Both the position numbers and the translations under genes were made by a program. DNA of 39,251 bases, from assembly GCA_029572815.1 (NCBI GenBank), contig JAKPUQ010000100.1, forward strand, positions 1 to 39,251. The letters run 5' to 3'. Origin of the DNA: Bacillota bacterium (GTDB lineage Bacteria > Bacillota > Clostridia > Oscillospirales > Ruminococcaceae). Within the stretch, counting starts at the first letter, position 1. The number at the start of each line of letters is the position of its first letter. Of the stretch, positions 1 through 7,383 are shown piece by piece. Under the pieces are notes generated by a model, which saw nothing but the letters and a program-made list of their open reading frames with translations, was not told the origin of the DNA and searched no databases.

Positions 1-1
1 C

Positions 2-64
2 TTCGTTCTTAATATGAACTGCAGCTCATCTTACCGTATCGACTCGACCATGAATAATGATTAG
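2..64 (+). CDS. istB: C-terminal tail of IstB-like transposition ATPase (partial)
   Basis: An open frame enters from the left edge and ends at TAG 62-64 after 20 visible residues. It contains the short motif SSYR near the end, similar to the N-x-SYR ending common in IstB helper ATPases of IS21 elements. IstB is the AAA+ partner of the IstA transposase. The ATPase domain is outside the window, so the call rests on this tail and on the terminal repeats immediately after it. Confidence 0.5.
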   Translation, partial: FVLNMNCSSSYRIDSTMNND

Positions 65-120
65 TGGCTCATTATTTTTTTATCAAAACTGGCTCACTTT
101 TTTATTAGCGCTGTGGCTCA
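65..120 (+). repeat. Three TGGCTCA terminal repeats of the IS
   Basis: TGGCTCA occurs at 65-71, 90-96 and 114-120, each followed by a T-rich run (ATTATTTTT, CTTTTTT, GTTTTTT). The spacing of 25 and 24 bp puts the copies on nearly the same face about every 2.4 helical turns. This matches the multiple transposase-binding repeats of IS21-family ends. Confidence 0.7.
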
Positions 121-234
121 GTTTTTTATTGACAAAGGCACTGATGCAGCAGCGTCAAAGAATTTCTTGCAGATTTCATCACTACTGAGATAGACCCACA
201 CTTTTTCTTCATTTCCTAACATTTCTTTGATCAT
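118..234 (-). pseudogene. Short gene behind the SAM riboswitch, truncated by the IS
   Basis: Downstream of the riboswitch and terminator there is an ATG at 234 with AAGGAG about 12 nt upstream. The frame encodes 38 residues starting MIKEMLGNEEKVWVY and stops at 118-120. The last five or so residues and the stop come from the IS end, so the native gene is cut after about 33 codons. The native part is ordinary coding-like sequence, but I do not recognise the family. It does not resemble the N-termini of MetK, MetN or MetE. The rest of the gene should lie beyond the other end of the IS, outside this window. Confidence 0.5.
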
Positions 235-274
235 ACGATTTATGCACTCCTTAATATTGATTCCACAAGAGTAC

Positions 275-307
275 AAAAAAGCGACCCCATCGTAACGACA
301 GGATCGC
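275..307 (-). terminator. Intrinsic terminator of the SAM riboswitch
   Basis: On the minus strand GCGATCC pairs with GGGTCGC (one G-U). The loop carries an inner TCGT/ACGA stem, and TTTTTT follows directly. It lies 13 nt past the 3' side of the riboswitch P1 stem, where a transcriptional OFF switch needs its terminator. Confidence 0.85.
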
Positions 308-319
308 TATATCAGCTAT

Positions 320-413
320 ATTATCATCCCATCGTTCAAGCTTTAGCACCTTACATTCCTGCAGGTTGCTGTACGGTCAACGGGCTTGTCCCTCACATAC
401 TCTTTATGGTAAT
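320..413 (-). promoter_or_regulatory. SAM riboswitch (S-box / SAM-I superfamily)
   Basis: Read on the minus strand, the stretch has the conserved S-box core in order: GAGGGA, then GCCC, TTGACC, CAGCAACC and GGTGCTAA. Helices can be drawn: P1 ATTACCAT with ATGATAAT (one mismatch), P2 GTATG with CGTAC, and P3 CCTGCA with TGTAAGG around a GGAA loop. SAM-I riboswitches sense S-adenosylmethionine and usually stop transcription of methionine or SAM genes when SAM is high. The loop between P3 and the P1 3' strand is short and G-rich, so it could be a SAM-I/IV variant. Promoter and terminator sit at the expected places, but the downstream gene is cut by an IS. Confidence 0.82.
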
Positions 414-416
414 TTC

Positions 417-445
417 AGTATATCATATATTTCGTTTTATGTCAA
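417..445 (-). promoter_or_regulatory. Sigma-A promoter for the SAM riboswitch
   Basis: TTGACA (440-445) and TATACT (417-422) are separated by 17 bp on the minus strand. Transcription would start near 410, at the 5' strand of riboswitch helix P1. Confidence 0.85.
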
Positions 446-468
446 GGCAAAATATATAATTCAGTGAT

Positions 469-885
469 TTAAATATATACCATACAATCAAAAATAATCT
501 CCCTCGCCATAAAGACGAGGCAGTTTTCAAGTCCGGCAGCTTTCTGAATATCACCTTTATCAACTGCGATCAGATATTCCTTATCCGATTTCTTCCAACG
601 CTCGACCTGACTGTCGATAGCTTCAATGACATGCTTTTCAAGGTCGTCAAGGTATTCAATAACATTACCATCATCGACAAGCCTTTGCAGACGTTCAGGG
701 TACTTGCTTGCAGAATAAGATAGGTGATACTGGATGCAGTCAGTGTGGAAGCTGGTGCTCTCTGTCTCATGCGTTCCTTCGTTGAAGTGCTTTACACAGC
801 AGGCAGCTGTATCGAGTGTCCAAAAAGGAACATTTTTCTTTGTGTGCGGATCATATGCTGTTTCTTTGCTTTTGAAAATTCTCAT
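469..885 (-). CDS. TnpV-like or hypothetical 138-residue protein
   Basis: The frame is open from 927, but the best start is the ATG at 885 (MRIFKSKE), which has CGGAGGAA about 8 nt upstream. The protein is cytoplasmic with no TM segment. Its C-terminal half (around GNVIEYLDDLEKHV and the closing AREIIFDCMVYI) weakly recalls the TnpV family of small transposon-encoded proteins, which have a YL..ID helix and an REI(V/I) ending. That similarity is judged by eye and could be wrong. The gene lies between the riboswitch promoter and the tRNA-fMet terminator, next to an IS end, which suits an accessory origin. Confidence 0.5.
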   Translation of the reverse strand: MRIFKSKETAYDPHTKKNVPFWTLDTAACCVKHFNEGTHETESTSFHTDCIQYHLSYSASKYPERLQRLVDDGNVIEYLDDLEKHVIEAIDSQVERWKKSDKEYLIAVDKGDIQKAAGLENCLVFMAREIIFDCMVYI

Positions 886-944
886 GGATAATTCCTCCGA
901 AATAGTAATTTCTGTAATCTGGTACACCTTCCGTTACTCTTATC

Positions 945-988
945 CGTGTGATTTTTCGTGTGATTTTCCTCGTGTTTCGTGTGATTTT
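945..988 (-). repeat. Three copies of AAAATCACACG upstream of the TnpV-like gene
   Basis: On the plus strand CGTGTGATTTT is found at 945-955, 957-967 and 978-988; a partial CGTGTTT lies at 971-977. The copies are direct repeats within 44 bp, 60-100 bp upstream of the start at 885. They may be protein-binding iterons or a simple tandem duplication; nothing in the window decides. Confidence 0.6.
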
Positions 989-1040
989 TTCACATTTCCA
1001 ACTGCAAAAATGCAGTTTCAACCGAATGTCTGATATAAAG

Positions 1041-1080
1041 AAAAACGCTGTATATCGGGATTTCCTCGATATACAGCGTT
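1041..1080 (-). terminator. Terminator of the tRNA-fMet transcript
   Basis: AACGCTGTATATCG (1067-1080 read on minus) pairs over 14 bp with CGATATACAGCGTT (1044-1057), followed by TTTCTTT. It starts 9 nt after the tRNA CCA end. It may also end read-through from the six-gene operon, for which no nearer terminator is visible. Confidence 0.85.
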
Positions 1081-1088
1081 CAAGCGTT

Positions 1089-1165
<77 letters not shown>

Positions 1166-1197
1166 ATATATAGTGCAATATCATCTGCGACTATATT

Positions 1198-1226
1198 AGT
1201 ATATCACATTTGAAGTGCGATGTCAA
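1198..1226 (-). promoter_or_regulatory. Promoter of tRNA-fMet
   Basis: TTGACA (1221-1226), 17 bp, TATACT (1198-1203) on the minus strand, about 33 bp before the mature 5' end of the tRNA. This implies a short 5' leader removed by RNase P. Confidence 0.85.
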
Positions 1227-1260
1227 CAGAAGAAAAGATATTTTTTTATTTTAACAATTC

Positions 1261-1758
1261 TTACAGCAGCAGTTCCATCTCGATACAGCTCCATAGCTCG
1301 CCGAATGCCGGAAACTCCTCTGACACGCCGCACTCGACGAAGCCTGCCGCACGATAGCAGCCCACAGCTGCGGAATTTTCGGCAAAGACTCCCAGCGAAA
1401 GCCTTTTCGCATGAAGCACATACTTCGCATGATCTTTAGCAAGCCCCAGCATTTTTCTGCCTACGCCCTGTCCGCGGCGGCAGCTGTCAACGATGACAAA
1501 GCCGAAACGGACAGCAGTTCTTCCGCTGTCGGTAAAACGCAGTATCAGATGTCCCACGGGAACACCGTTGTCGTCTACGGCAGTCATGGGGAAAAAGTCC
1601 CCGTTTTTGGAGCAGGCTCTGTAATTATCAATGATATCGCCTGGCACTATGGGGTATTTGTCGTACCTGTCGGCGCACCACATTCTGAACTCTCTTTCGC
1701 AGCCGATCCAGCAGGTAATATATTCGGCATCACTTTCCATGAACTCTCTGAGTACCAT
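1261..1758 (-). CDS. GNAT family N-acetyltransferase (RimJ/RimL-like)
   Basis: A 165-residue single-domain GNAT protein. The acetyl-CoA pyrophosphate-binding loop is RRGQGVG at residues 94-100, followed by a helix (RKMLGLAKDHA). The later block NSAAVGCYRAAGFVECG is the usual GNAT motif B. Such enzymes transfer acetyl groups from acetyl-CoA to amines or protein N-termini; the substrate cannot be told from sequence. It is the last gene of the minus-strand operon, 9 nt after the tandem GNAT gene, with GAGGTG upstream of the ATG. No terminator is visible between it and the tRNA promoter. Confidence 0.85.
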   Translation of the reverse strand: MVLREFMESDAEYITCWIGCEREFRMWCADRYDKYPIVPGDIIDNYRACSKNGDFFPMTAVDDNGVPVGHLILRFTDSGRTAVRFGFVIVDSCRRGQGVGRKMLGLAKDHAKYVLHAKRLSLGVFAENSAAVGCYRAAGFVECGVSEEFPAFGELWSCIEMELLL

Positions 1759-1767
1759 ACATTCACC

Positions 1768-2661
1768 TCAAAGCCACTGTATAAATGCAGTCTTATCGCT
1801 GCTGTTATAGCCTGCATTCTCATAAAATCGGAGAGTTCCTGCCTCTTTTGAGCCTGTCAGGAGCATCATCTTGTAGCAATTCTCCTTTACAGCGATCTCC
1901 TTTGCGAAGTCAAGACAGGCAGAGGCAAGACCGCGGCGGCGATAAGGAGCAGAGGTGACCACATTTTCGATGAAGGCGTAAGGGCGCTGTCCGCGGGTCA
2001 GATTGGGTATGATGACGCAGACACATGAAGCGGCGATTATTCCGTCCACATCGGCAACTATTATATGGTGGTCGGGGTCGCTGATTATCCTGTTCCAAAT
2101 CTTCATGAACCGCTGATCCTTTTCTGGAAACGGATTATCGTGAAGCTCCATATAAAGGGTCATGAGACCGTCAAGGTCATTGTCCTCAAGCTCTCTTACT
2201 ACTGCTTTACCGCTAAGTTCTTTCATCATAAAAACATCCGCCCTTTTGTTTGAATTATATCGCTCTATGGGCATAAAGCCCATTTTTGTATACAGCCGCA
2301 TTGCTCTTTCGTAATCGGATACGGTATCCAGGAGCATCTGCGAAAAGCCGCTGTACTGCGCAAAGCTTATAGCAGTCTGTATAAGGCGGTATCCCAGTCT
2401 CTGACCGTGATACTTTTTGTAAAGATAAAGCCCCTTCAGCTCACACTGACTGTCATTAAGTCTCTTCACAGCCACGGTTCCGATGATGTCACTATCGTCC
2501 ATAAGACACCAGAAGCCCATGAAATTATGCTCAATATCTGCAAAAACAGTGTGTCTGCCCTGAGGCTCAAACGCCTTCCCCGACTCAGGGAACACTTTGC
2601 TGAAAAAGTCCATAACTCCGCTCAGCATACGGTCATTGTATTTTACAATCCCGAAACCCAT
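1768..2661 (-). CDS. Tandem GNAT-domain protein (two acetyltransferase domains)
   Basis: A 297-residue protein made of two GNAT domains. The N-terminal domain spans about 1-148 with the CoA loop HGQRLGYRL near 85-93. The C-terminal domain spans about 152-297 with the loop YRRRGLASA near 240-248 and a closing FYENAGY block. Both loops keep the R/Q-x-x-G-x-G/A pattern, so both may bind acetyl-CoA. Substrates are unknown. It starts 3 nt after the upstream gene stops (ATG at 2661), so translation is probably coupled. Two adjacent GNAT genes suggest a shared modification or detoxification role, but that is inference. Confidence 0.85.
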   Translation of the reverse strand: MGFGIVKYNDRMLSGVMDFFSKVFPESGKAFEPQGRHTVFADIEHNFMGFWCLMDDSDIIGTVAVKRLNDSQCELKGLYLYKKYHGQRLGYRLIQTAISFAQYSGFSQMLLDTVSDYERAMRLYTKMGFMPIERYNSNKRADVFMMKELSGKAVVRELEDNDLDGLMTLYMELHDNPFPEKDQRFMKIWNRIISDPDHHIIVADVDGIIAASCVCVIIPNLTRGQRPYAFIENVVTSAPYRRRGLASACLDFAKEIAVKENCYKMMLLTGSKEAGTLRFYENAGYNSSDKTAFIQWL

Positions 2662-2664
2662 TGT

Positions 2665-3651
2665 TTACTCGTCTCCAAAATCTCTTTTTATTTTCGCCAG
2701 CTCATCTTCTCCTTTTTTGCGGAGCTTCTTCACTAACCTGACATCTCCCATTATCTCTGCCGCAGCTGCAAGAGGAGCATAATCAACAGGAGCGAATTTA
2801 CGAAACTTCTTTTTTATAAGGGGGCGGATCATCTCCCATATCTCAGCTCTTTCCTCTGCGCTGTCCCGTATGAGGCGGGCTCCGACTTTACTGCATGGTA
2901 TTTCTTCGGAACTTAAAAGATTTATATGCTCCATAAAGACCTCCGCAGCTCTGTCGACTTCACCCTTGTCAGCCAGCATGAGGACATAGTGCTCCACAGC
3001 GCTGCACAGATCCCACTCGTACTTGGGCGGCTCTGCAAGATAGGTCTCATATATGCCCGTAACAGCCTGTTCCCTGTCGCACATTCTTTTTGTAGCGTGT
3101 TTGGCATAACTTTCAAGTTGTTTCAGTTCCTCAAGACCGAGGGGCTGCTCCTTGAAAATATCCACGAATTTGCAGGCGTAATCCTGTCTGCCCAGATCAT
3201 CTGCCAGCCATATACTATTATCGAGAGTCAGCTCATCAAGAGGCTTGAACCGCTTCATACTGTGATCCTTGTCATAGCCCAGCTCACAGTCAAAATTGGC
3301 ATTCTTTGCCCTTTCAAACAGAGCATCGTCCTCGGGACGCTGATATCTTCCCAGAAGGCAGGTGAACAGCTCCAGATTTATCCCCACGCCCTGAAATGAC
3401 TCATTCTCGCGGGAAACCACCTCAGTCTCAAAGAGCTCCCTGACGGCAGCTTCTGTTTTTTCCGCAGGATAGCTCCCGTACATCAGCTCATAGCACAGTC
3501 TTGTACGGTTGCTGTAATTCTTATCGGTGTCGCCGTATACCTCGTCAGTCTCCTTACAGTAAAGATAATCCTCCTTGTCCCCCGAAAGGTATCTTTCAGC
3601 ATCTTCCCGGCATTCGTTCATCATTTTGTGCAGTAATTCCTTGTAGTCCAT
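2665..3651 (-). CDS. Hypothetical helical cytoplasmic protein
   Basis: A 328-residue acidic, mostly alpha-helical protein with no signal peptide or TM segment. Regularly spaced helices with Tyr/Leu/Ala (for example AVEHYVLMLADKGEVDRA, about residues 218-235) give a loose TPR-like look, but I do not recognise a family. The C-terminus is Lys-rich. It sits fourth in the operon, 27 nt after the cupin gene and 3 nt before the tandem GNAT gene. It may be a partner of those enzymes; there is no direct evidence for a function. Confidence 0.7.
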   Translation of the reverse strand: MDYKELLHKMMNECREDAERYLSGDKEDYLYCKETDEVYGDTDKNYSNRTRLCYELMYGSYPAEKTEAAVRELFETEVVSRENESFQGVGINLELFTCLLGRYQRPEDDALFERAKNANFDCELGYDKDHSMKRFKPLDELTLDNSIWLADDLGRQDYACKFVDIFKEQPLGLEELKQLESYAKHATKRMCDREQAVTGIYETYLAEPPKYEWDLCSAVEHYVLMLADKGEVDRAAEVFMEHINLLSSEEIPCSKVGARLIRDSAEERAEIWEMIRPLIKKKFRKFAPVDYAPLAAAAEIMGDVRLVKKLRKKGEDELAKIKRDFGDE

Positions 3652-3678
3652 TGCAGCTTCTCCAACGATCTTTCTGTG

Positions 3679-4017
3679 TTATTTTACTCTCTTTGCGCCG
3701 AAGGCGTGGATAGTCCTGGTGCCTGCTTTGCAGCTTCCGCCCTGGAGGGTCCCCTTAGGGATAAAGAGCTCGTCCCCTGCATGGAGGACTGTGGCTTCTC
3801 CGTTTATGGTGACGGTGTACTCCCCTTCCACGCAGATCATATACTCGTCATAGTCATGGACGTGCTCCTTTGACACCCTGTCGCAGGGATAGCTCCAGAA
3901 AGCCATCTGGCTGCCGTCTGGAGCGGTATAGTAATACCCCTCTATATCGGGAGTATTCTGCTGCTCAGCAGGTATCCTGTTGGCAGCACGCTTCATAAAA
4001 TCAGGAAATTCCTTCAT
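3679..4017 (-). CDS. Small cupin-domain protein
   Basis: A 112-residue single cupin barrel. The metal-binding pattern is visible: H52-x-H54-x3-E58 (in HVHDYDEY) and a late His at 104 (HAFGAK), with the conserved GDELFIPKG turn between them. Cupins of this size are often sugar-binding proteins, isomerases or small dioxygenases; the specific role is open. It sits 12 nt after galactokinase and 27 nt before the unknown gene, so a sugar-linked role is plausible. Confidence 0.85.
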   Translation of the reverse strand: MKEFPDFMKRAANRIPAEQQNTPDIEGYYYTAPDGSQMAFWSYPCDRVSKEHVHDYDEYMICVEGEYTVTINGEATVLHAGDELFIPKGTLQGGSCKAGTRTIHAFGAKRVK

Positions 4018-4029
4018 AGTACCTCCTTG

Positions 4030-5319
4030 TCAGTCAAGCCTCAGCTCGCAGCCGCCCACGGGACGGACTGTCAGCACGTAACAGCAGCCTGCTCCGAATA
4101 TACGCTCCATTTCCATGGCGTAGTCAGTGGTGAGGTAGTTCGGCACGAATGCCTGTATAGTCCCTGCGAAGCCGCCGCCGTGGACTCTCACCGCTCCTGC
4201 CCCTCTGAGGAAGCGCTTGCTGAGCATAATTGCCAGAGTCACAGGCTGCACCTGCGGGTCGCCTGCTGAATAGAGATTTTGCAGCAGCTCTGCGGAGGAG
4301 GTTCCTGACTGCCCGACCAGCTCAAAGAAGCGCTCTGTATCGCCGTCGGTGAGAGCTTCCGCTTCCTGAGCTGCACGGCTGTTCTCGGCGAAGAAGTGAG
4401 CGGCACGGAGCAGCGCCCTGTCGGTGCACTGCTGACGGAGAACGGGGAGCTCCTCATAAAATCGCTCCTCATCGCATTCGCGGAGGTACTCACAGCCCAT
4501 AGCCGCAGCCACGGACTTCATCTCAGCCGCCACAGCGTCGTAATCCGCGGACAGGTCGGCGTGGCTGCCCCTTGTATCGGTTATGCAGACGGAATAGCCT
4601 GCCTTGTCAAAGTCGAAATGCAGAGAGGACATCTTCGGGGCGTCGGGCTCGGCAAAGTCGATGAATACCGCTCCGCCCTCCGCGCAGACGGTCTGGTCCA
4701 TGAGACCGCAGGCCTTTCCGAAGTAGGCGTTCTCCGCGAACCTGCCTATCCTTGCAAGCTCCGCCGCAGACGCCTTTCCCTGGTTGTACTGCTCATTGAT
4801 AATGGTCGCCGTCAGTATCTCGAAAGCCGCCGATGAGGAAAGTCCGCTGCCGCTGACTACCTCCGAGGTCATATAGGCGTCAAATCCGCCGATCTTCACG
4901 CCCATCTCCGCAAATTTTGCAGCCATACCGCGGATAAGCGCCGCAGAGGTCCCCTTCTCCGCCGCATTGACCTCAAGGCTGCTAAGGTCTATCTCATCAG
5001 CCATGTAACCCTCTGAGTGAACGCGGATAACACCATCATGGTGAAAGCTGACAACAGCGATAATGTCAAGGCTGACTGCCGCCGCCAGAACGCAGCCGTG
5101 CTGGTGGTCGGTGTGATTTCCGCCTATTTCTGTCCGTCCGGGAGCTGAGTAAACGTGGATCTCCTCACACTCTGGGCACATCACCGAGAACTTCTCCGCA
5201 GCGCTGAGATAACGGGCTCTTGCCTTCAGCACCGCTCTTTCCGAGGCGCCGTAAAGCCTGCGGAACTGCTCATCAAATCTGCCGTCGGATATGCCGCTGA
5301 TAAGTTCGTAAATATTCAT
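4030..5319 (-). CDS. galK: Galactokinase (GHMP family)
   Basis: A 429-residue GHMP-fold sugar kinase. Residues 59-75 carry the galactokinase signature (APGRTEIGGNHTDHQHG). Residues 154-166 hold the ATP-binding loop VVSGSGLSSSAAF, and 378-387 the third motif RVHGGGFAGT. The expected reaction is galactose plus ATP to galactose-1-phosphate in the Leloir pathway. The family is usually 380-400 residues; the extra N-terminal part (1-50) is a helical lead-in. No galT or galE is nearby, which is unusual. The gene is second in the operon, 22 nt after the MBL gene, with AAGGAG before the ATG. Confidence 0.93.
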   Translation of the reverse strand: MNIYELISGISDGRFDEQFRRLYGASERAVLKARARYLSAAEKFSVMCPECEEIHVYSAPGRTEIGGNHTDHQHGCVLAAAVSLDIIAVVSFHHDGVIRVHSEGYMADEIDLSSLEVNAAEKGTSAALIRGMAAKFAEMGVKIGGFDAYMTSEVVSGSGLSSSAAFEILTATIINEQYNQGKASAAELARIGRFAENAYFGKACGLMDQTVCAEGGAVFIDFAEPDAPKMSSLHFDFDKAGYSVCITDTRGSHADLSADYDAVAAEMKSVAAAMGCEYLRECDEERFYEELPVLRQQCTDRALLRAAHFFAENSRAAQEAEALTDGDTERFFELVGQSGTSSAELLQNLYSAGDPQVQPVTLAIMLSKRFLRGAGAVRVHGGGFAGTIQAFVPNYLTTDYAMEMERIFGAGCCYVLTVRPVGGCELRLD

Positions 5320-5341
5320 AGGCTCATCTCCTTTTAAGCTA

Positions 5342-6079
5342 TCATTTAAGTATCCCCTGCCTGCACATAAGCAGATACCTTCGTATTATCGGTCTTGCGT
5401 CCTTCATTTTCACAGGCAGGCCGTGACCTGTCGCCAGCCATTCGGGAGAGATCTCCAGAATCCTCTCCAGAGACCTTGCCATAGCGGTCAGAGATGTGGC
5501 ATGAGGCGTAATATCGGGCTTGCCCCACATTGCAGTAAAGGCGTCGCCGCAGTAGAGCACTCCGTCGGAGAGCACTCCCACAGAGCCGAGGGTATGCCCA
5601 GGCAGAGGAACTGTCTCCGCATCAAAGCCCAGCTCCCTGAGGATATTTCTGTCGCCGCTGCCGATGAGTATATCGGGAGTGTAGGGACGAGTGCTGAAAA
5701 GCTTCATCCTGCCGCAGACATTCTGCTGTATATTGCGGAGCCTGTAACGGCGCAGGGCAGCCTTCACGGGCTGTCTGCCGTAATGACCAATAAGCTCCCT
5801 GTCACGCTCGCCGAGAATGATCTCCGCACCTGTTTCCCGGCGAAGCCTTTCCGCGTTGCCGTCGTGGTCGACGTGGGCGTGAGTAAGGAAGATATAGCGT
5901 ATATCAAGGTCGGCTATGTACTCCGAAAGCCTTTTGTATATGAAGGGCATTCCCGTATCTATGAGCATATCTCCGTCCCTGCCCCTGAGGACATAGCAGG
6001 TCATGGGACTGTTTGCCACAGAGGCGCAGAAGTAACGGATATTGCCGAATTGCATTGTACGTTCAGTAATTATTTTCAT
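5342..6079 (-). CDS. MBL-fold metallo-hydrolase
   Basis: A 245-residue metallo-beta-lactamase-fold enzyme. The dinuclear metal site is complete: THAHVDHD at 66-73, the PGHTLGS histidine at 162, the GDA aspartate at 179 and the GHG histidine near 219. These glyoxalase-II-like hydrolases cleave thioesters, lactones or phosphoesters; the substrate is not evident. It is the first gene of the six-gene operon and has a strong AAGGAGG 7-8 nt before its ATG. Confidence 0.88.
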   Translation of the reverse strand: MKIITERTMQFGNIRYFCASVANSPMTCYVLRGRDGDMLIDTGMPFIYKRLSEYIADLDIRYIFLTHAHVDHDGNAERLRRETGAEIILGERDRELIGHYGRQPVKAALRRYRLRNIQQNVCGRMKLFSTRPYTPDILIGSGDRNILRELGFDAETVPLPGHTLGSVGVLSDGVLYCGDAFTAMWGKPDITPHATSLTAMARSLERILEISPEWLATGHGLPVKMKDARPIIRRYLLMCRQGILK

Positions 6080-6101
6080 GGTCTGCCTCCTTTTTAACTT
6101 A

Positions 6102-6130
6102 ATTATACACCCGGATAGCCGCCTTTTCTA
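6102..6130 (-). promoter_or_regulatory. Possible promoter of the MBL-galK operon
   Basis: A perfect TATAAT (6102-6107 read on minus) lies about 22 bp before the MBL start. The -35 region at 17 bp (TAGAAA, 6125-6130) is poor, so an activator may be needed. Confidence 0.4.
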
Positions 6131-6214
6131 TAACTTTATGTAAACTTTGCCATGTAAAAAAACAGAGCTGAAATAGTGCATTTTCACGAAAATCCCGTTT
6201 TTTTCAATTTACAC

Positions 6215-6243
6215 TTGACGGCGGCATGATTTTACTGTATAAT
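6215..6243 (+). promoter_or_regulatory. Promoter of the GH130 gene
   Basis: TTGACG (6215-6220), 17 bp, TATAAT (6238-6243). It is divergent from the MBL-galK operon, and the two -10 boxes are about 130 bp apart. Confidence 0.85.
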
Positions 6244-6286
6244 TTAATTAACACATCACCATTAACTTAAATTTAAGGAGATCATT

Positions 6287-7306
6287 ATGGCGGATATTAA
6301 GATGATCGGCAGCGATCTGCCCTCTATCCCCTGGCAGGAAAAGCCTGCCGACTGTACCGCTCCCGTGTGGAGATACAGTGAAAATCCCATAATCGGAAGA
6401 AATCCCCTGCCCGATGTTGCAAGGATATTCAACAGTGCAGTCATGCCCTATGAGGACGGCTTTATCGGAGTCTTCCGCGGCGAACAGCGCAACGGTATCC
6501 CCCACATATACCTCGGAAGGAGCAAGGACGCCATTCACTGGGAGTTTGACCCCGAGAAGATACCCTTCACCGACGAGAAGGGCGAGCCTTTTATGCCAAA
6601 ATATGCCTATGACCCCCGCCTTGTAAAGGTGGAGGATACATACTACATCATGTGGTGCCAGGACGCTTACGGTCCCACCATCGGTATCGCTGAGACAAAG
6701 GATTTCAGGACCTTCAGACGCCTTGAAAATCCCTATCTTCCCTACAACCGCAACGCTGTGCTCTTCCCCAGGAAGATAAACGGCAACTTCGTAATGCTGT
6801 CACGTCCCTGTGACAACGGACACACAGCCTTCGGCGATATATTCATCTCCGAGAGCCCCGATATGGAGTTCTGGGGACGTCACCGCCATGTCATGGGACG
6901 CTCCGAAAACTGGTGGGAAAACCTGAAAATCGGCGGAGGAGCCGCTCCCATCGAGACCGACAAGGGCTGGCTCATGTTCTACCACGGAGTAGTCAACACC
7001 TGCAACGGCTATGTTTACAGCATAGGTGCGGCGATACTTGATATAAACGAGCCATCGAAAGTGCTTCACCGCTGCGAGAACTATATCCTCACCCCCGAGG
7101 AGTGGTATGAGGAGCGCGGCTTCGTGCCAAATGTGTGCTTCCCCTGCGCAACTCTCACCGACGCCGCAACAGGCCGCATAGCTATTTACTACGGCTGCGC
7201 AGACAGCTATGTGGGAGTAGCCTTCACTACCGTGGAGACCGTGTATGACTATATACTCGCCCACGATAAGCTCTGGGAGGAAGACGGCACCGTCGGAAGA
7301 AGATAA
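6287..7306 (+). CDS. GH130 beta-mannoside phosphorylase
   Basis: A 339-residue five-bladed propeller enzyme of glycoside hydrolase family 130. The N-terminal block WRYSENPIIGR, then IFNSAVMPYEDGFIGVFRG (about 47-65) and YDPRL (108-112) are typical; the Asp in (E/Y)DPR is the family's likely proton donor. GH130 enzymes split beta-mannosides with phosphate to give mannose-1-phosphate. Length and the NSAV/GVFR pattern fit the subgroup of mannooligosaccharide phosphorylases described from R. albus, so it would work on oligosaccharides imported after mannan breakdown. It has no signal peptide and is cytoplasmic. A promoter and terminator of its own make it monocistronic. Confidence 0.88.
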   Translation: MADIKMIGSDLPSIPWQEKPADCTAPVWRYSENPIIGRNPLPDVARIFNSAVMPYEDGFIGVFRGEQRNGIPHIYLGRSKDAIHWEFDPEKIPFTDEKGEPFMPKYAYDPRLVKVEDTYYIMWCQDAYGPTIGIAETKDFRTFRRLENPYLPYNRNAVLFPRKINGNFVMLSRPCDNGHTAFGDIFISESPDMEFWGRHRHVMGRSENWWENLKIGGGAAPIETDKGWLMFYHGVVNTCNGYVYSIGAAILDINEPSKVLHRCENYILTPEEWYEERGFVPNVCFPCATLTDAATGRIAIYYGCADSYVGVAFTTVETVYDYILAHDKLWEEDGTVGRR

Positions 7307-7336
7307 CATCATTCCATCACTTATAACGAATATGGC

Positions 7337-7366
7337 AAAGCCCCGAAACACAGCGTTTCGGGGCTT
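7337..7366 (+). terminator. Terminator after the GH130 gene
   Basis: AAGCCCCGAAA pairs with TTTCGGGGCTT around a short loop, followed by CTGCTTTG. The U-tail is imperfect. It lies between convergent genes and may serve both. Confidence 0.7.
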
Positions 7367-7383
7367 CTGCTTTGCGCCGCACT

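Larger units (their letters stand above)
1..134 (+). mobile_element. Right end of an IS21-family insertion sequence
   Basis: The window opens inside an insertion sequence. The last codons of an istB-like frame (2-64) are followed by three copies of TGGCTCA about 25 bp apart and an end reading TTTTTTATTGACA, so the element read inward from this end begins TGTCAATAAAAAACTGAGCC. IS21 elements typically start with TG(T) and carry several repeats at each end that bind the transposase. The proposed boundary at 134 is inferred from the TGT start; the target duplication cannot be seen because the left end is outside the window. The element interrupts the minus-strand frame at 118-234. Confidence 0.65.
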
